DNA of 58,973 bases, from NCBI GenBank assembly GCA_021108405.1, contig JAIOQW010000350.1, positions 1 through 58,973 on the forward strand. The letters are read 5' to 3'. Source of the DNA: Methanosarcinales archaeon (lineage in GTDB: Archaea > Halobacteriota > Methanosarcinia > Methanosarcinales > Methanocomedenaceae). The notes under the pieces were generated by a model. That model made no database searches. It was not told where the DNA came from and was given only the letters and a program-made list of their open reading frames with translations. Positions 9,990 to 20,815 of the stretch are shown piece after piece. The position numbers were made by a program, and so were the translations under genes. The number at the start of each line of letters is the position of its first letter. Within the stretch, counting starts at the first letter, position 1.

Positions 9990-10901
9990 TCATCCCGAGG
10001 GAAAGCCCCGGTGCAGACCCAGTCCTATTGCCATATCCTGAATATTATCACGCTCTTCAATATACGGTGGACGGTTGATCTCATCAAACTCTTTTGCATG
10101 GAAAAAAGGTCTATACTGGAACATAATATTCACATAACTGTCCCTGGATATCTCATTGGCAATGAATTCCAATACCTTGAAACTACCTGCCCGATCATTA
10201 GGCAGGATCAAGTGACGGATCAACAGCCCGTGATAAGCAATATCCCTTTCAATCACCAGATCCCCTACCTGTTTGTGCATCTCAAGCACTGCTTTACTGC
10301 AGACCTCAAAATAATCAGGAACATTACTGTACAGTTGGGCTGATTCATCATTACCATACTTGAAATCAGGCATGTATATATCAATGATCCCATCAAGCAG
10401 CTTAAGTGTCTTTACACTTTCATATCCGCTGCAATTATAGACAATTGGTAATCTTAATCCATTTCGAGCAGCAATGGCTATGGACTTAACAAGCTGGGGA
10501 GTGTAATGAGTAGGAGTCACCAGATTGATATTATGACATCCGATACGCTGGAGATAAAGCATATTATCTGCCAACTGTTCACAGGTCATAGGCAATCCGA
10601 CCCCGTTATGGCTGGTCTCATAGTTCTGGCAGTATACACACTGCAGATTACAGTTTGTTAAAAAAACAGCACCAGATCCACCCAGACCTACCAGAGGTGT
10701 TTCTTCCCAGAAATGGGGCTGGATCATAGATACCATCATATTCGCATCTGATTTGCAGTACCCTGTCTTGCCCTGGAGTCTGTTTATTTTACATTCCCTT
10801 GGACAGAGATCACAATGCGTTAAAATATCAAATAAACTCTCAATACGCTCATCAATCTCCCCCGTATTTACCAGTTCCATATATGCAGGTGTAAATTCCA
10901 T
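9990..10901 (-). CDS. radical SAM protein, PflX/pyruvate formate-lyase-activating-enzyme-like
   Basis: CDLCPRECKINRLQGKTGYCK and CNLQCVYCQNYE radical SAM motif. Confidence 0.85.
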   Translation of the reverse strand: MEFTPAYMELVNTGEIDERIESLFDILTHCDLCPRECKINRLQGKTGYCKSDANMMVSMIQPHFWEETPLVGLGGSGAVFLTNCNLQCVYCQNYETSHNGVGLPMTCEQLADNMLYLQRIGCHNINLVTPTHYTPQLVKSIAIAARNGLRLPIVYNCSGYESVKTLKLLDGIIDIYMPDFKYGNDESAQLYSNVPDYFEVCSKAVLEMHKQVGDLVIERDIAYHGLLIRHLILPNDRAGSFKVLEFIANEISRDSYVNIMFQYRPFFHAKEFDEINRPPYIEERDNIQDMAIGLGLHRGFPSG

Positions 10902-10922
10902 AGTAATTCCTTTTTTCTGTTT

Positions 10923-11612
10923 TCATCTTCGCAGAATCATGGTCCTGAGACGGTCTGCTGCCGTATCAGCACTATCTGAAATATTGCCTATATCCCTGAC
11001 AAGACTTGCCAGATAGAACACACCAGTACCTCCCAGTTCATCCTCATGATCAAATATCTTCTGCTGGAGTTGTTTTTTTGTAATATCGGTCTCATGTTCG
11101 AGTTCCTCTACTATAGGGATCATTTTGAGTATTCTTTTAATTTCTTTCTTGCTAAAAGAAGTTTCAAGTAGTTTGGCGATCTCATCCACTGTTGACTCAT
11201 ATGCATCAACGGTCTTGACAGTTCGCTCCATAAGTTCCAGCAGACCTTCTGTTATCTCAAGAGGAAGTTTCATTTTCCTTAATGTAAGCCAGTGTGCCGT
11301 ATGATGGGCATTGTCTGTTATGGAATCCTGCGGTTTTAAAAAGGAAAGCAGATCATTAGAATCAACAGGCAGCATTATTGAACTTGGGATCAGTTTACGT
11401 ATGGTCTGTTTAATGATGTCGGCCTCGTATTCAATAGCGAAGATCTCGGTGTTCAATGTCTCTACAGTTATATAATCACCGTGGCAGTAGGCATCTACTG
11501 CCATATTCAACTTATGAACTGCCTCAACTGCTTTTTGTGCATGTGTATGCACTGGTTTGAAAGGTGATTCCCCGAAGATCCCCAGAACAGAACGGATATA
11601 CTCAATTGGCAT
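10923..11612 (-). CDS. DUF47/PhoU-like phosphate transport accessory protein
   Basis: PhoU-like helical protein (ETDITKKQLQQKIF) overlapping the PiT permease stop/start. Confidence 0.85.
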   Translation of the reverse strand: MPIEYIRSVLGIFGESPFKPVHTHAQKAVEAVHKLNMAVDAYCHGDYITVETLNTEIFAIEYEADIIKQTIRKLIPSSIMLPVDSNDLLSFLKPQDSITDNAHHTAHWLTLRKMKLPLEITEGLLELMERTVKTVDAYESTVDEIAKLLETSFSKKEIKRILKMIPIVEELEHETDITKKQLQQKIFDHEDELGGTGVFYLASLVRDIGNISDSADTAADRLRTMILRR

Positions 11613-12652
11613 TATAATACCTCTATTAATATTACAAATATTATCATGGATGTCAGGGCTGCTACTGGCACTGTGATAATCCAGGAAGTTACTATTTTTC
11701 TTATGACACTTAAATCAACCGCCTCAAGACCGCCGGCCAATCCAACTCCCACCACAGCCCCGACCAGGGTGTGTGTAGTGGATACAGGTATAGATATGCC
11801 GGAATGAAAAAAAACCACAAGAGCTGTAGCAAACTCAGCAGAAAAGCCTCTTGTAGGTGTCAGTTCAGTGATATTCTTACCTATAGTTTCGATCACCCTC
11901 CAACCCCATGTCGCAAGACCTATCACAATTCCTATGCCACCTATAGCCAGTACCCATTCTGGAACAACACCTCCTGTTGTAACACCTGCAGCACAAAAAG
12001 CTGCTGATATTGGCCCTACGGCATTGGCAACATCATTAGACCCATGTGCCAGAGCCACAAAACAAGCAGATAGTATCTGGAGGTAGATAAATTTCTTTTC
12101 AAGATTATAGAGATCACTTACCCTTCCCAGTAAAAATATCCGTATTATCGTGAAAATAATAAATGCAAGAATGGCCCCTATAAGTGGAGAGGTGAGCCAG
12201 GAGATCACGATCTTTGCCAGCACTAACCACTGTATTTGATCAATAGAAAAACTATCAACATATATTGTGGCAACAAGACCAAAACCAGTTACTGCTCCCA
12301 CTATGGAATGTGTAGTAGATACAGGCATATGGTAGAATGTTGCCAATGTTATCCAAAAACCTGCAGCAGCAATGGCTGCCAGGGAACCTATTACTACCAG
12401 GTCCGGATCCACAGCCATTATTTCATCAATAGGGACAATTCCCTTTGCAATCCTGCTCGTTACTTTATCCCCAAAGAACACAGCACCTACCAACTCAAGT
12501 ACTCCTGCAATAATTATTACTTGTTTGATCGATAATGCACCGCTACCTACGGAAGTTCCCATTGAATTGGCAAGGTCGTTTGCACCGATATTCCATGCCA
12601 TATATAGTCCGGCCACAATTACTGCTAGTAATATCGGGTCAAAAAAGTCCAT
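11612..12652 (-). CDS. pit: inorganic phosphate transporter, PiT family
   Basis: [19 protein letters not shown] and [21 protein letters not shown] repeats. Confidence 0.95.
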   Translation of the reverse strand: MDFFDPILLAVIVAGLYMAWNIGANDLANSMGTSVGSGALSIKQVIIIAGVLELVGAVFFGDKVTSRIAKGIVPIDEIMAVDPDLVVIGSLAAIAAAGFWITLATFYHMPVSTTHSIVGAVTGFGLVATIYVDSFSIDQIQWLVLAKIVISWLTSPLIGAILAFIIFTIIRIFLLGRVSDLYNLEKKFIYLQILSACFVALAHGSNDVANAVGPISAAFCAAGVTTGGVVPEWVLAIGGIGIVIGLATWGWRVIETIGKNITELTPTRGFSAEFATALVVFFHSGISIPVSTTHTLVGAVVGVGLAGGLEAVDLSVIRKIVTSWIITVPVAALTSMIIFVILIEVL

Positions 12653-12661
12653 TCTACTGCC

Positions 12662-13330
12662 TCATTGGTTCAGGTCTACTTTTAATCCGGTTACTATATA
12701 CACCACACGCTCACACAAGTTAATCATATGATCTCCCATGCGCTCCAGATAGCGAGATGCAAAAGTAAGATGGGATGCATTGGTTATTTTTTTCGGATCC
12801 TCTATCATATATGTGATTAATTCGCGCCTTACCTGGTCAAAAAGAGCATCTATTTCATCATCCCTTGCAGCAATTTTTTTTGCCAGTTCAGCGTCCCGTT
12901 TCTCAAGTGCTTCGAGACTGCCTTCCAGCATCTCCTGCAGAATAACAGACATCCTGGGAATATCTACCAGTGGTTTGATATGAGGGGAATGAGATGTGGC
13001 CTTTGTGATAAATGCAATATCAATAGATAGGTTCTTTATATTTTCAAGATCGATTACTATCCTTAAAATACCTTTCAATGTACGCAGTTGTACAGGTGTT
13101 ACCTTTAGCGTCATGGTCTGGGTGCATTTATCTTCTATTATATCACCCAGTATACTGACCTTTTTCTTGTTCTCAATAAGCCTGTCCGCCATACCGGTGT
13201 TCTGCTCTTTTAAAGATCTTACTGATCTATCGATGCAAGCTTTAATATATTGTTCGAGTTGCCTGACATCGTGTATAATTTCCCAGATTATATCATCCAC
13301 ATCTGTCGTACTCTTATTTCCCATATACAC
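12662..13330 (-). CDS. PhoU-family phosphate regulator
   Basis: ASRYLERMGDHMINLCERVVYIVTG PhoU signature. Confidence 0.85.
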   Translation of the reverse strand: MYMGNKSTTDVDDIIWEIIHDVRQLEQYIKACIDRSVRSLKEQNTGMADRLIENKKKVSILGDIIEDKCTQTMTLKVTPVQLRTLKGILRIVIDLENIKNLSIDIAFITKATSHSPHIKPLVDIPRMSVILQEMLEGSLEALEKRDAELAKKIAARDDEIDALFDQVRRELITYMIEDPKKITNASHLTFASRYLERMGDHMINLCERVVYIVTGLKVDLNQ

Positions 13331-13350
13331 ACCAATAATATTTTTTTTAA

Positions 13351-13536
13351 TCCTCCATTCCTCTGGAATGTCGGACGAAGATTCTACGAATCTTCTAATC
13401 TTCAGGCGAACATTCTACGAATTTTCTAATCTTCGGCTCTTTTAAGAGCCTCAGGTGAAGATTCTATGAATCTTCTAATCTTCAGCTTCTTCGAAGCTTC
13501 AGTCAATAAAATCCGAGCGTTAGCGAGGATTTTGTT
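13351..13536. repeat. dispersed hairpin-cluster repeat, family Y (expanded, nested copies)
   Basis: Several GAAGATTCTAnGAATCTTC units plus GAAGCTTC and AAAATCCGAGCGTTAGCGAGGATTTT hairpin. Confidence 0.8.
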
Positions 13537-14934
13537 CTATTGTAACCGATCAAGTGAGAAATCCTTATGAAGTACTTGTACAGCCTTTGCAGCAGCATCC
13601 TTTTTAACTACAAAAGAGATATTATGCTGTGAAGATCCCTGACTTATCATGATCACATTGATGTTATTATTACCAAGTGCCTTGAATACATTGCCTGCAA
13701 CACCCGGAATTCCGGCCATACCCACACCGACTACAGCTATAACAGCAATATGTGCATCAGATTCTATTTCACCTACTACACCATTCGTAAACTCTTTTTC
13801 TAATGCTTCTACAGCCTTTTTCTTATACGATTCACCCACTACTATAGAAAGATTGGCTTCAGATGAACCCTGACTGATCATAATAATGTTCACTTTTTCA
13901 TGGGCCAGGACGGAAAAAACCCTTGCTGCAACACCGATAGTACCTACCATACCTGCACCACTGATATTGATCAGGGCCACATTATCAATGACTGAAACTG
14001 CCTTTACAACATTTTCAACTGTTTCTTGTTCCTTTACCACAAGTGTGCCCGGATAATCAGGATCAAAAGTATTCTTGACCCTAACAGGTATATCGTGACG
14101 TATAGCTGGTTCGATTGCTTTGGGATGAAGTACTTTTGCTCCGAAGAAGGACATCTCCATCACCTCTATATAAGAAATAATAGAAAGAGGACGAGCTTCC
14201 GGAACAAGCTTAGGGTCAGTGGTCATAATACCATGTACTTCTTTCCATAACCATATCTCATCAGCCTTAATAGAAGCACCTATAATAGATGCAGTGAAAT
14301 CAGACCCACCCCGGCCCAGTGTCGTGATTGCACCATGTTCATCCTCTCCGATAAATCCTGATATAACCGGAACAGTAGACTCTGGTAATTGGGACATGTG
14401 ATCTTTCACTGCCCTGTAAGTAGATTCAAGTGGCCGGGCACTACCGTAATTATCATCGGTCAGTATCCCTATCTCACCACCTGTAAATGGTTCTGATTCC
14501 ATACCGACTGACCTGAAGGATGCTGATAAGATAGGTGCTGCCAGTCGCTCACCATAAGATGATAATTTATCAATAGACCGTAAAGTAAGTTCACCTAATG
14601 AACAAATACCTTTAAGATCATTCCTAAAAGTTGTGATTATTACTTCCAATTTGGCAATTATATCGTCAACAGGATCATTCTCAACAGCATCATATAAAGC
14701 TTTCTTGTGTTGAGCAGTGATATTGCTGATAAAATCATCTATCTTTGTAACATTACCTTCGTCCATGGCTTCATAGGCGGCATGTAGAATATCATCTGTA
14801 ACACCTTCAAGTGCCGATGTGACTACTACGATATCGTTACCCTTATCTTTATACTTCTTGACGAGTTCTGCTACATGGCGTATTTTTTTACCATTACCGA
14901 CAGAAGTCCCGCCAAACTTCATTATCAGCTTCAT
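13537..14934 (-). CDS. lysC: aspartate kinase
   Basis: MKLIMKFGGTSVGNGKK start, GRGGSDFTASIIGA, tandem ACT domains. Confidence 0.95.
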   Translation of the reverse strand: MKLIMKFGGTSVGNGKKIRHVAELVKKYKDKGNDIVVVTSALEGVTDDILHAAYEAMDEGNVTKIDDFISNITAQHKKALYDAVENDPVDDIIAKLEVIITTFRNDLKGICSLGELTLRSIDKLSSYGERLAAPILSASFRSVGMESEPFTGGEIGILTDDNYGSARPLESTYRAVKDHMSQLPESTVPVISGFIGEDEHGAITTLGRGGSDFTASIIGASIKADEIWLWKEVHGIMTTDPKLVPEARPLSIISYIEVMEMSFFGAKVLHPKAIEPAIRHDIPVRVKNTFDPDYPGTLVVKEQETVENVVKAVSVIDNVALINISGAGMVGTIGVAARVFSVLAHEKVNIIMISQGSSEANLSIVVGESYKKKAVEALEKEFTNGVVGEIESDAHIAVIAVVGVGMAGIPGVAGNVFKALGNNNINVIMISQGSSQHNISFVVKKDAAAKAVQVLHKDFSLDRLQ

Positions 14935-14953
14935 TGAAGATGTACTTACCTCC

Positions 14954-15556
14954 TTAACCTGCTGCTGCCTGAACCGTGGGTTCACTTAGTACACTGGATT
15001 TTAGTATCTCTGTACGTCGCAACGGATAGATAACTTTTACTTCCCTGTATATATAGGCCGAGAGTTTACCAAGAATAATTTCCTGCATAAATGAATTAAA
15101 ATTTGATTCAAGTGCTTTTTTCTTAACTATATAGAGCATATATTGCCGAATAGCCCTGATCTGACTTGCTTTGGCGCGTTTGATGGTAAAACTGGTGGGT
15201 TTCACACGGACCTTATATCCATCTGCGGTTATAACATCAATAGTTGTACTTATCATTGATGACTGACGCTTGATCAATGAGCGCAGATAATCCCTGGTGA
15301 GCTCATGACCTATTAACTTGGTATAAGCAGAATCTCCTCCTACCTGATCGATCTTAAGTCCCAGTTTGACATTCTGTTTTGAATAATCATTATTTATATC
15401 ACCCAATGTGACCTCTATCTTACGACCCAATAGATGTTGTGGGTCTTTGGTAACTGTTTCACCTATTTCCTGCTGCCCGATCATATCCGGTGCCATTATG
15501 CTGAACCACTGCTTGGATTTCCAGCCGTCTATTTTTCTTTGTCCTCTTTTAGCCAA
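14954..15556 (-). CDS. 30S ribosomal protein S3Ae
   Basis: KQWFSIMAPDMIGQQEIGETVTKDPQHLLGR. Confidence 0.93.
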   Translation of the reverse strand: MAKRGQRKIDGWKSKQWFSIMAPDMIGQQEIGETVTKDPQHLLGRKIEVTLGDINNDYSKQNVKLGLKIDQVGGDSAYTKLIGHELTRDYLRSLIKRQSSMISTTIDVITADGYKVRVKPTSFTIKRAKASQIRAIRQYMLYIVKKKALESNFNSFMQEIILGKLSAYIYREVKVIYPLRRTEILKSSVLSEPTVQAAAG

Positions 15557-15622
15557 TCTTGTTCCTCCGATTATAAAATTAAATGGTACTCTAGTAGAGT
15601 TCGCAATATATAAATATAATGG

Positions 15623-16045
15623 CTATAACTCTATCTCAAATAGAGGTTTCCCACTTTCCGTGGGTGGAGCTAACCAATCTATTACCTTTTGGGCTTCATC
15701 GGTATCCTTTGCTGTGATCTCAACCCATATACTTCCTAACGTCTCATCATCAGGAGGGAAACTGACTTTGCCAGCAGCAGCAGCCTGTTTATTTATATTA
15801 AATGTAATAATATTCATTTCAATATGCATATTACTGCGAGCTGTATCCAGTATTTTCCTGCTTCTGAGTTGTTCATGAAATAGTATTAATGAATGATGAT
15901 CGCCGCACCCCACCAACCGGAATGTCATATTATCCGTCTTATGAAAGTCATATTCCAGTCCTGAAAATATTTTTTCAAAAGCTGACTGTACCCTGATCTT
16001 ATCTTCCGTAGGATATACTAATGCAGAAACTTCAACAGCTATCAT
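15623..16045 (-). CDS. RNA-binding/exosome-subunit-like protein (COG1325-like)
   Basis: VEVSALVYPTEDKIRVQSAFEKIF; coupled to downstream kinase-like gene. Confidence 0.7.
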   Translation of the reverse strand: MIAVEVSALVYPTEDKIRVQSAFEKIFSGLEYDFHKTDNMTFRLVGCGDHHSLILFHEQLRSRKILDTARSNMHIEMNIITFNINKQAAAAGKVSFPPDDETLGSIWVEITAKDTDEAQKVIDWLAPPTESGKPLFEIEL

Positions 16046-16587
16046 CTATACTTCTCCATGAGCGTTCTTATTTTTTCCCGAAACTCATCCAGCGTTCCAT
16101 TATTTTCAATACTGATATCAGCCTTTGTGATGGATTTATTAATCCCCCAGCCAAGTTCCCTTTCATCCCTTAAAAGAAGAGCTTTCTCATCCATGAACCT
16201 ATCATCTTCCCTGCCGCGCTGTTTGATCCTTGCATGTCTGTTCTCCAAGGAAGAGTAAATATTAATTAATAAAAAATCGTCTTTAAATTCTTTTTTAAAA
16301 AGATATACCTCCTCAATATTGCGTACTCCATCCACAATAGCAGTATCATCATTAATATTCTTAAGTCCTGGTATACACCGCTGGGCAATAGCTGCAGGTC
16401 CTTCCTCTTGCCTGAGTTTAGTTCCTGTCATACCAAGGTTCTTATCTGTAATGGCAAGACCCAGGCGTTGAACTTCCTCTCTTATTACATCTCCCATATT
16501 CACTACCATATAACCCATATCTTTGGCAATGACTGCAGCTTCACCTTTGCCTGATGCCGGCATGCCTACGAATGCTATTATTCTCAT
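16042..16587 (-). CDS. UPF0200-family nucleotide kinase-like protein
   Basis: IIAFVGMPASGKGEAAVIAKDMGYMVVNMGDVIREE..LRQEEGPAAIAQRC. Confidence 0.85.
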   Translation of the reverse strand: MRIIAFVGMPASGKGEAAVIAKDMGYMVVNMGDVIREEVQRLGLAITDKNLGMTGTKLRQEEGPAAIAQRCIPGLKNINDDTAIVDGVRNIEEVYLFKKEFKDDFLLINIYSSLENRHARIKQRGREDDRFMDEKALLLRDERELGWGINKSITKADISIENNGTLDEFREKIRTLMEKYR

Positions 16588-16619
16588 GTTATCGTTTTAT
16601 TACTCTTATATTATATCTT

Positions 16620-17384
16620 TTATATTCTTTCATTTCCATTATCAATTGTACATATCCGGATTTGACGTAAGTGTTTTGTATCAATAGCTTTCACCATTTC
16701 CAGCAGTTCATCTCTACTAAATATTTCAATATGTTTCAGATTAAGAGTATTTTCCGGTACACCCTGCTGTATTGCATAGCTCACCTGGGGATATTTTTCC
16801 AGATACTGCCCGATCCTTGATATTTCATCTTTGCCGATCAGCCCTCGAAACACTGTGGTCCTGATCTCTACTTCAATATCCGCATCCAGGCATTTATTTA
16901 ATGTCAGTACAGCGTTCTTTGCTGCCTCTGCCCCTTTTTTTTCATCCAGTCCGATGACCTTACCATATAGTACGGGATCATCCACAGGTGCTTTAATATC
17001 CATAAAAACCTTATCCAATATCCCTTCATCCAGCATATCACTTACGATATCCATACCAAACCCATTGGTTTCAAGACCAACTGCCAATGATAGGGATGCT
17101 GCATACCTGGCAAGGGTCTTTATTGCTTCGGGTTGCAGAGTCGGCTCACCTCCGCTGAATACCAGTGCACTCACAAACCTGCTTGCCTTTGTGATCCGGG
17201 CCTGTATATCCTCCATGCTCATTAGCTCCGACCCGGTGAGATAAGGATAGTTCTGGCAGTAGGGACACCTGAATTGACATCCTCTTAAGAATAATACTGC
17301 TGCTGAGCGACCGTACCAGTCCACTGTAGAAATGGGAATAAAATGTCCGAAATTGAATGATGCTTGTTTAGACATACCTGTCAA
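16620..17384 (-). CDS. radical SAM protein, NrdG-like anaerobic RNR-activating family
   Basis: FLRGCQFRCPYCQNYP motif, FSGGEPTLQPEAI. Confidence 0.85.
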   Translation of the reverse strand: MTGMSKQASFNFGHFIPISTVDWYGRSAAVLFLRGCQFRCPYCQNYPYLTGSELMSMEDIQARITKASRFVSALVFSGGEPTLQPEAIKTLARYAASLSLAVGLETNGFGMDIVSDMLDEGILDKVFMDIKAPVDDPVLYGKVIGLDEKKGAEAAKNAVLTLNKCLDADIEVEIRTTVFRGLIGKDEISRIGQYLEKYPQVSYAIQQGVPENTLNLKHIEIFSRDELLEMVKAIDTKHLRQIRICTIDNGNERI

Positions 17385-17454
17385 TACTCATCGCAAGATA
17401 TATAACCATTACAAACGAAAGCCCTTACACTGGTTACTAAATAGGATAATTAAT

Positions 17455-18726
17455 ATGAAGATCGAAATAGACCCCACAGTAAAATATAAAGAAGGTGCTC
17501 AGAGGGTATTAGGCCCTGATGAAACACTTAAGATCGTTAGTGGAATACTTGATACAATAGGAGTAACGCGTATCGCTGATATCACAGACCTGGACCGCAT
17601 AGGCATACCGATTTTTTCTGCAATTAGACCAAGTGCCGCAACTGGAGCTATTTCTATTTACAGCGGCAAAGGTTCTGATGAGACCCAGGCCAGGATCTCA
17701 GCAATTATGGAAAGTGTGGAACGCTGCTGTGCAGAACAGTCCCATATCTCAATGGACCTGATTGATGAAGATACCCACCCATCGATCGTAAACACCTTTG
17801 AAAAACTCTCTGTTAAAGTAAATACGATCCATCCCATGGACCTGCTGCCAGCCGAACCTATGCTGAAAAATACCAGGCTGGAATGGGTAGTAGGTTATGA
17901 TCTGATCACAGGTGAAAATATCCTGGTACCGTCTAATGCCGTATACCATCCTTATACTCCCTCAGCCGGGAGTACGCAGTTGTTTCGAAGTAATACCAAT
18001 GGCCTGGCTTCAGGTAATACAATGGAAGAGGCCATTCTGCATGGTCTGATGGAAGTAATTGAAAGAGATGCTCTAAGTATTGCTGAATTTAATAAGAATC
18101 CTGGACGGGAGATCATATTGTCCCCTGAGGACGGTGTGGTATACCACCTTATGGAGAAATTTAACGATGCAAAAATAACTGCAAAGTTATGGCTGCTTAA
18201 ACATGATACTGACCTCTATACTGCTGTATGTGCCCTGGATGATCCAGTACTCAAGGACGCAGCACTATTAGTTATGGGTGCAGGTTCTCACTTGCGGCCC
18301 GAGATCGCAGTGTCCAGGGCACTGACAGAAGCTGCACAGAGTAGAGTAGTACAGATCCACGGCGCAAGGGAGGATACTGACAGGGAAAGTATGGTAAGGA
18401 CTTTTGGGTACGATACTATGAAACGGCTGAATAAATACTGGTATGAGGACTCTGAGGATAAGGTCCGGTTATCAGATCTGGAAGATATGTCTGCCGATAC
18501 ACCTGCCAAGAACATTGAAACCATAATTACTATGCTAAAAGGGATCGTTCCTTATGCTGTTATTATAGACCTTTCACGTTCTAATGTGAAAATGCCTGTG
18601 ATCAGGGCCGTTCTGCCCACTTTTGAGCTGTATACCCTTGATAGGGACCGCAGAGGTAAACGGATGAAAACAGGACGCAGGAAAACTATGGGTAAGAAAA
18701 AATTCAGGCGACCCAGACCGTCATGA
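17455..18726 (+). CDS. ycaO: YcaO-related protein (McrA glycine thioamidation type)
   Basis: SAATGAISIYSGKGSDETQARISAIMESVERCCAE, HGLMEVIERDALS; next to tfuA with ATGA overlap; likely start MKIEIDPTVKYKEGAQRVL. Confidence 0.93.
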   Translation: MKIEIDPTVKYKEGAQRVLGPDETLKIVSGILDTIGVTRIADITDLDRIGIPIFSAIRPSAATGAISIYSGKGSDETQARISAIMESVERCCAEQSHISMDLIDEDTHPSIVNTFEKLSVKVNTIHPMDLLPAEPMLKNTRLEWVVGYDLITGENILVPSNAVYHPYTPSAGSTQLFRSNTNGLASGNTMEEAILHGLMEVIERDALSIAEFNKNPGREIILSPEDGVVYHLMEKFNDAKITAKLWLLKHDTDLYTAVCALDDPVLKDAALLVMGAGSHLRPEIAVSRALTEAAQSRVVQIHGAREDTDRESMVRTFGYDTMKRLNKYWYEDSEDKVRLSDLEDMSADTPAKNIETIITMLKGIVPYAVIIDLSRSNVKMPVIRAVLPTFELYTLDRDRRGKRMKTGRRKTMGKKKFRRPRPS

Positions 18727-19373
18727 AACAGATTGTTATATACACAGGTATTAGTCTTTCATGGGCAGATGCACGAACACTGCTGGATGCTGATTACAGG
18801 CCTCCGGTCAAAAGGAGTGATATCAACATCAGGCCAGGCAAAGAAAAACCTGATATCATAGGTATCATTGATGGTGTATTCTTTGACAGGGCTGCTGTCG
18901 GGCACAGGGAGATCATTAGTGCACTTAGGGCAGGAGTAACTGTAGTTGGCGGTTCCAGTATGGGTGCACTGAGGGCTTCCGAGCTTGATTCATATGGTAT
19001 GATCGGAGTAGGCCGTATATATGAATGGTACCGTGATGGTGTTATTGAATCTGATGATGAGGTTGCTGTTACTTTTCATCCTGAAACTTTACAACCGCTT
19101 TCGGTTCCGTTGGTCAATATCAGGGCTACGCTTGAATATGAATTGGATAGAGACACGATCGATCCGAGCCAGAGGGATGTGTTGCTTAAGATCGCAAGGT
19201 CGATGTATTATCCTGATAGGTCATATCATGCAGTGGTAAAAAAAGGAGTTGAGGCAGGGGTTGTTTCAGTATCTGTACAGGATGAACTTATAGACTTTTT
19301 TGTTAATAATGAAGTGGATTTGAAGCGGGACGACGCTTTGCTGGTTATAGAAAAGATACGTCAGCTTCTTTGA
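18723..19373 (+). CDS. tfuA: TfuA-like protein (copy 1, intact)
   Basis: DGVFFDRAAVGHREIISALRAGVTVVGGSSMGALRASEL. Confidence 0.93.
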   Translation: MKQIVIYTGISLSWADARTLLDADYRPPVKRSDINIRPGKEKPDIIGIIDGVFFDRAAVGHREIISALRAGVTVVGGSSMGALRASELDSYGMIGVGRIYEWYRDGVIESDDEVAVTFHPETLQPLSVPLVNIRATLEYELDRDTIDPSQRDVLLKIARSMYYPDRSYHAVVKKGVEAGVVSVSVQDELIDFFVNNEVDLKRDDALLVIEKIRQLL

Positions 19374-19453
19374 GAAGATATATCGGGTAAAGGGGGAAGC
19401 CTGTAGTTGGTAGTGAATGAGTAATTCATTGTAAAAACATTCTTAAAGGTCAA

Positions 19454-19597
19454 GGAAACCGTATCTGTTTTTTGTACCTTTTTGCCATAGAGAGCACAGA
19501 GAGCACAAAGATGCCTTTTCATCCCTCAACTCCTAACTCTGTGCTCTCTGTGGCAGTCATATAGAGTTCCAAATTACACTTGTGGAGTAGTATAATA
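19454..19597. repeat. family X repeat: ~145-bp insertion with near-perfect 18-bp inverted repeat
   Basis: GCCATAGAGAGCACAGAG ... CTCTGTGCTCTCTGTGGC; absent at the equivalent position of the unit at 30558-30570; related remnant at ~421-500. Confidence 0.7.
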
Positions 19598-19700
19598 AGA
19601 AAACTTAAATTTATAATTTATCGTGCTATTTTAAGTACAAATGGTGGGAATTTGTATTATATCACAAAGTATTAGTATGACTGCATTGGTAAAAAGATTA

Positions 19701-19803
19701 GAGGTCCAGCTCAAATTAATTAGTCTATAGCCGAACCTCAACAGCCCAAAGGCAAAATTAATACGCCTTATTCTTACTTGAGGTTTTAGTTTTGCCTTTG
19801 GGG
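19701..19803 (+). ncRNA. conserved structured 5' leader, copy A
   Basis: GAGGTCCAGCT..AGCCGAACCTC and CCCAAAGGCAAAA..TTTTGCCTTTGGG hairpins 25 nt before ATG 19828. Confidence 0.7.
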
Positions 19804-19827
19804 TAAAAGAATATGGAGTAAAAAAAT

Positions 19828-20517
19828 ATGAAAAATAAAGGAATTAAATTAGGGGCGCTGTTAGCGGCAATGCTAATATTGAGCATGACTTTTGTGCCGG
19901 CTGTGAGTGCGAGCAAAGAATTAAACGTAACTCAGAAAACCTCTGAATTAGAGCAAGGATTAATTGATGTTTTAAACTCTAAAAAAGAAGGATCATCTAC
20001 TGAAGATATAATTACTAAATATATCAAATCAAACAAGCAAAAAATCAAATCATATAATAATGTTGGCACAATAGAAAATATAACAGCTGCCAACAATATA
20101 GTACAGACATATAACTTAAACAATGGGCTGCAAATAGAATTTACTGATGGGGATTTCTTTTATGTAACTGAGATAAAAAAAGAGACAAATACCATGGTAC
20201 CTCGAGAAAATCAAAAGAATGGTTATACTCCGGCTGTTGGAATTCAAAGTATGAGTTATACGCCATTAATAGAATATTCTTGGAGTGCATATAGTTGGGC
20301 TGGAATTAGATGTTTTACAATCCATACAAAAGGTTATTTTGGATATGATGAAACTAAAGTAGAAGCTCACCATGTTGATTCTTGGTATACAAAAGGTTTC
20401 TTGAGTATATGGCAAGTTTCTAATTTTGAAGAAGGTGGATATAATCATAATGATGGTACTTATTCTGAATTCTATATTAGTTGTTTTGAAAATAGGCTCT
20501 ATAGAAAATCTAAATAA
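19828..20517 (+). CDS. predicted secreted protein of unknown function (variable cargo, unit 1)
   Basis: Signal MKNKGIKLGALLAAMLILSMTFVPAVSA shared with 27943, 30798 and 34851. Confidence 0.75.
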   Translation: MKNKGIKLGALLAAMLILSMTFVPAVSASKELNVTQKTSELEQGLIDVLNSKKEGSSTEDIITKYIKSNKQKIKSYNNVGTIENITAANNIVQTYNLNNGLQIEFTDGDFFYVTEIKKETNTMVPRENQKNGYTPAVGIQSMSYTPLIEYSWSAYSWAGIRCFTIHTKGYFGYDETKVEAHHVDSWYTKGFLSIWQVSNFEEGGYNHNDGTYSEFYISCFENRLYRKSK

Positions 20518-20629
20518 AATGAGTGAGTATAGAAAAATATTAATAGTTCTATGGAGCCCACCTAAATTTTTATATATAATTAATGAATGAAGAGGGTTTT
20601 ATAAAATTTTTGATACAGAGGGAATCATA

Positions 20630-20815
20630 TTGATCACAAGAAGCTTGGCATTGTTTGGAATTATTTATGGGATGTTTTTTGCCATAAATATAATTAATTT
20701 AATTGAATTCAATTTTATTTTAGTAATTGGTGTGGGTCTGGTTTCATTAATTGAAGCAAGTTTAATATATATAATAGTAGTTATAGTAATACATGTTATT
20801 AACGATCATAAATAG
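20630..20815 (+). CDS. small (61 aa) two-TM protein, candidate partner of 19828
   Basis: Hydrophobic throughout; located directly downstream of the secreted protein (ATG at 20654 or TTG start). Confidence 0.5.
   Translation: MITRSLALFGIIYGMFFAINIINLIEFNFILVIGVGLVSLIEASLIYIIVVIVIHVINDHK

Noticed and set aside
17455-19373. YcaO-TfuA as a new RiPP biosynthetic cluster
   Set aside because: The intact pair looks like the conserved McrA-thioamidation pair of methanogens/ANME; the array beside it has no clear small precursor peptide modified by it.
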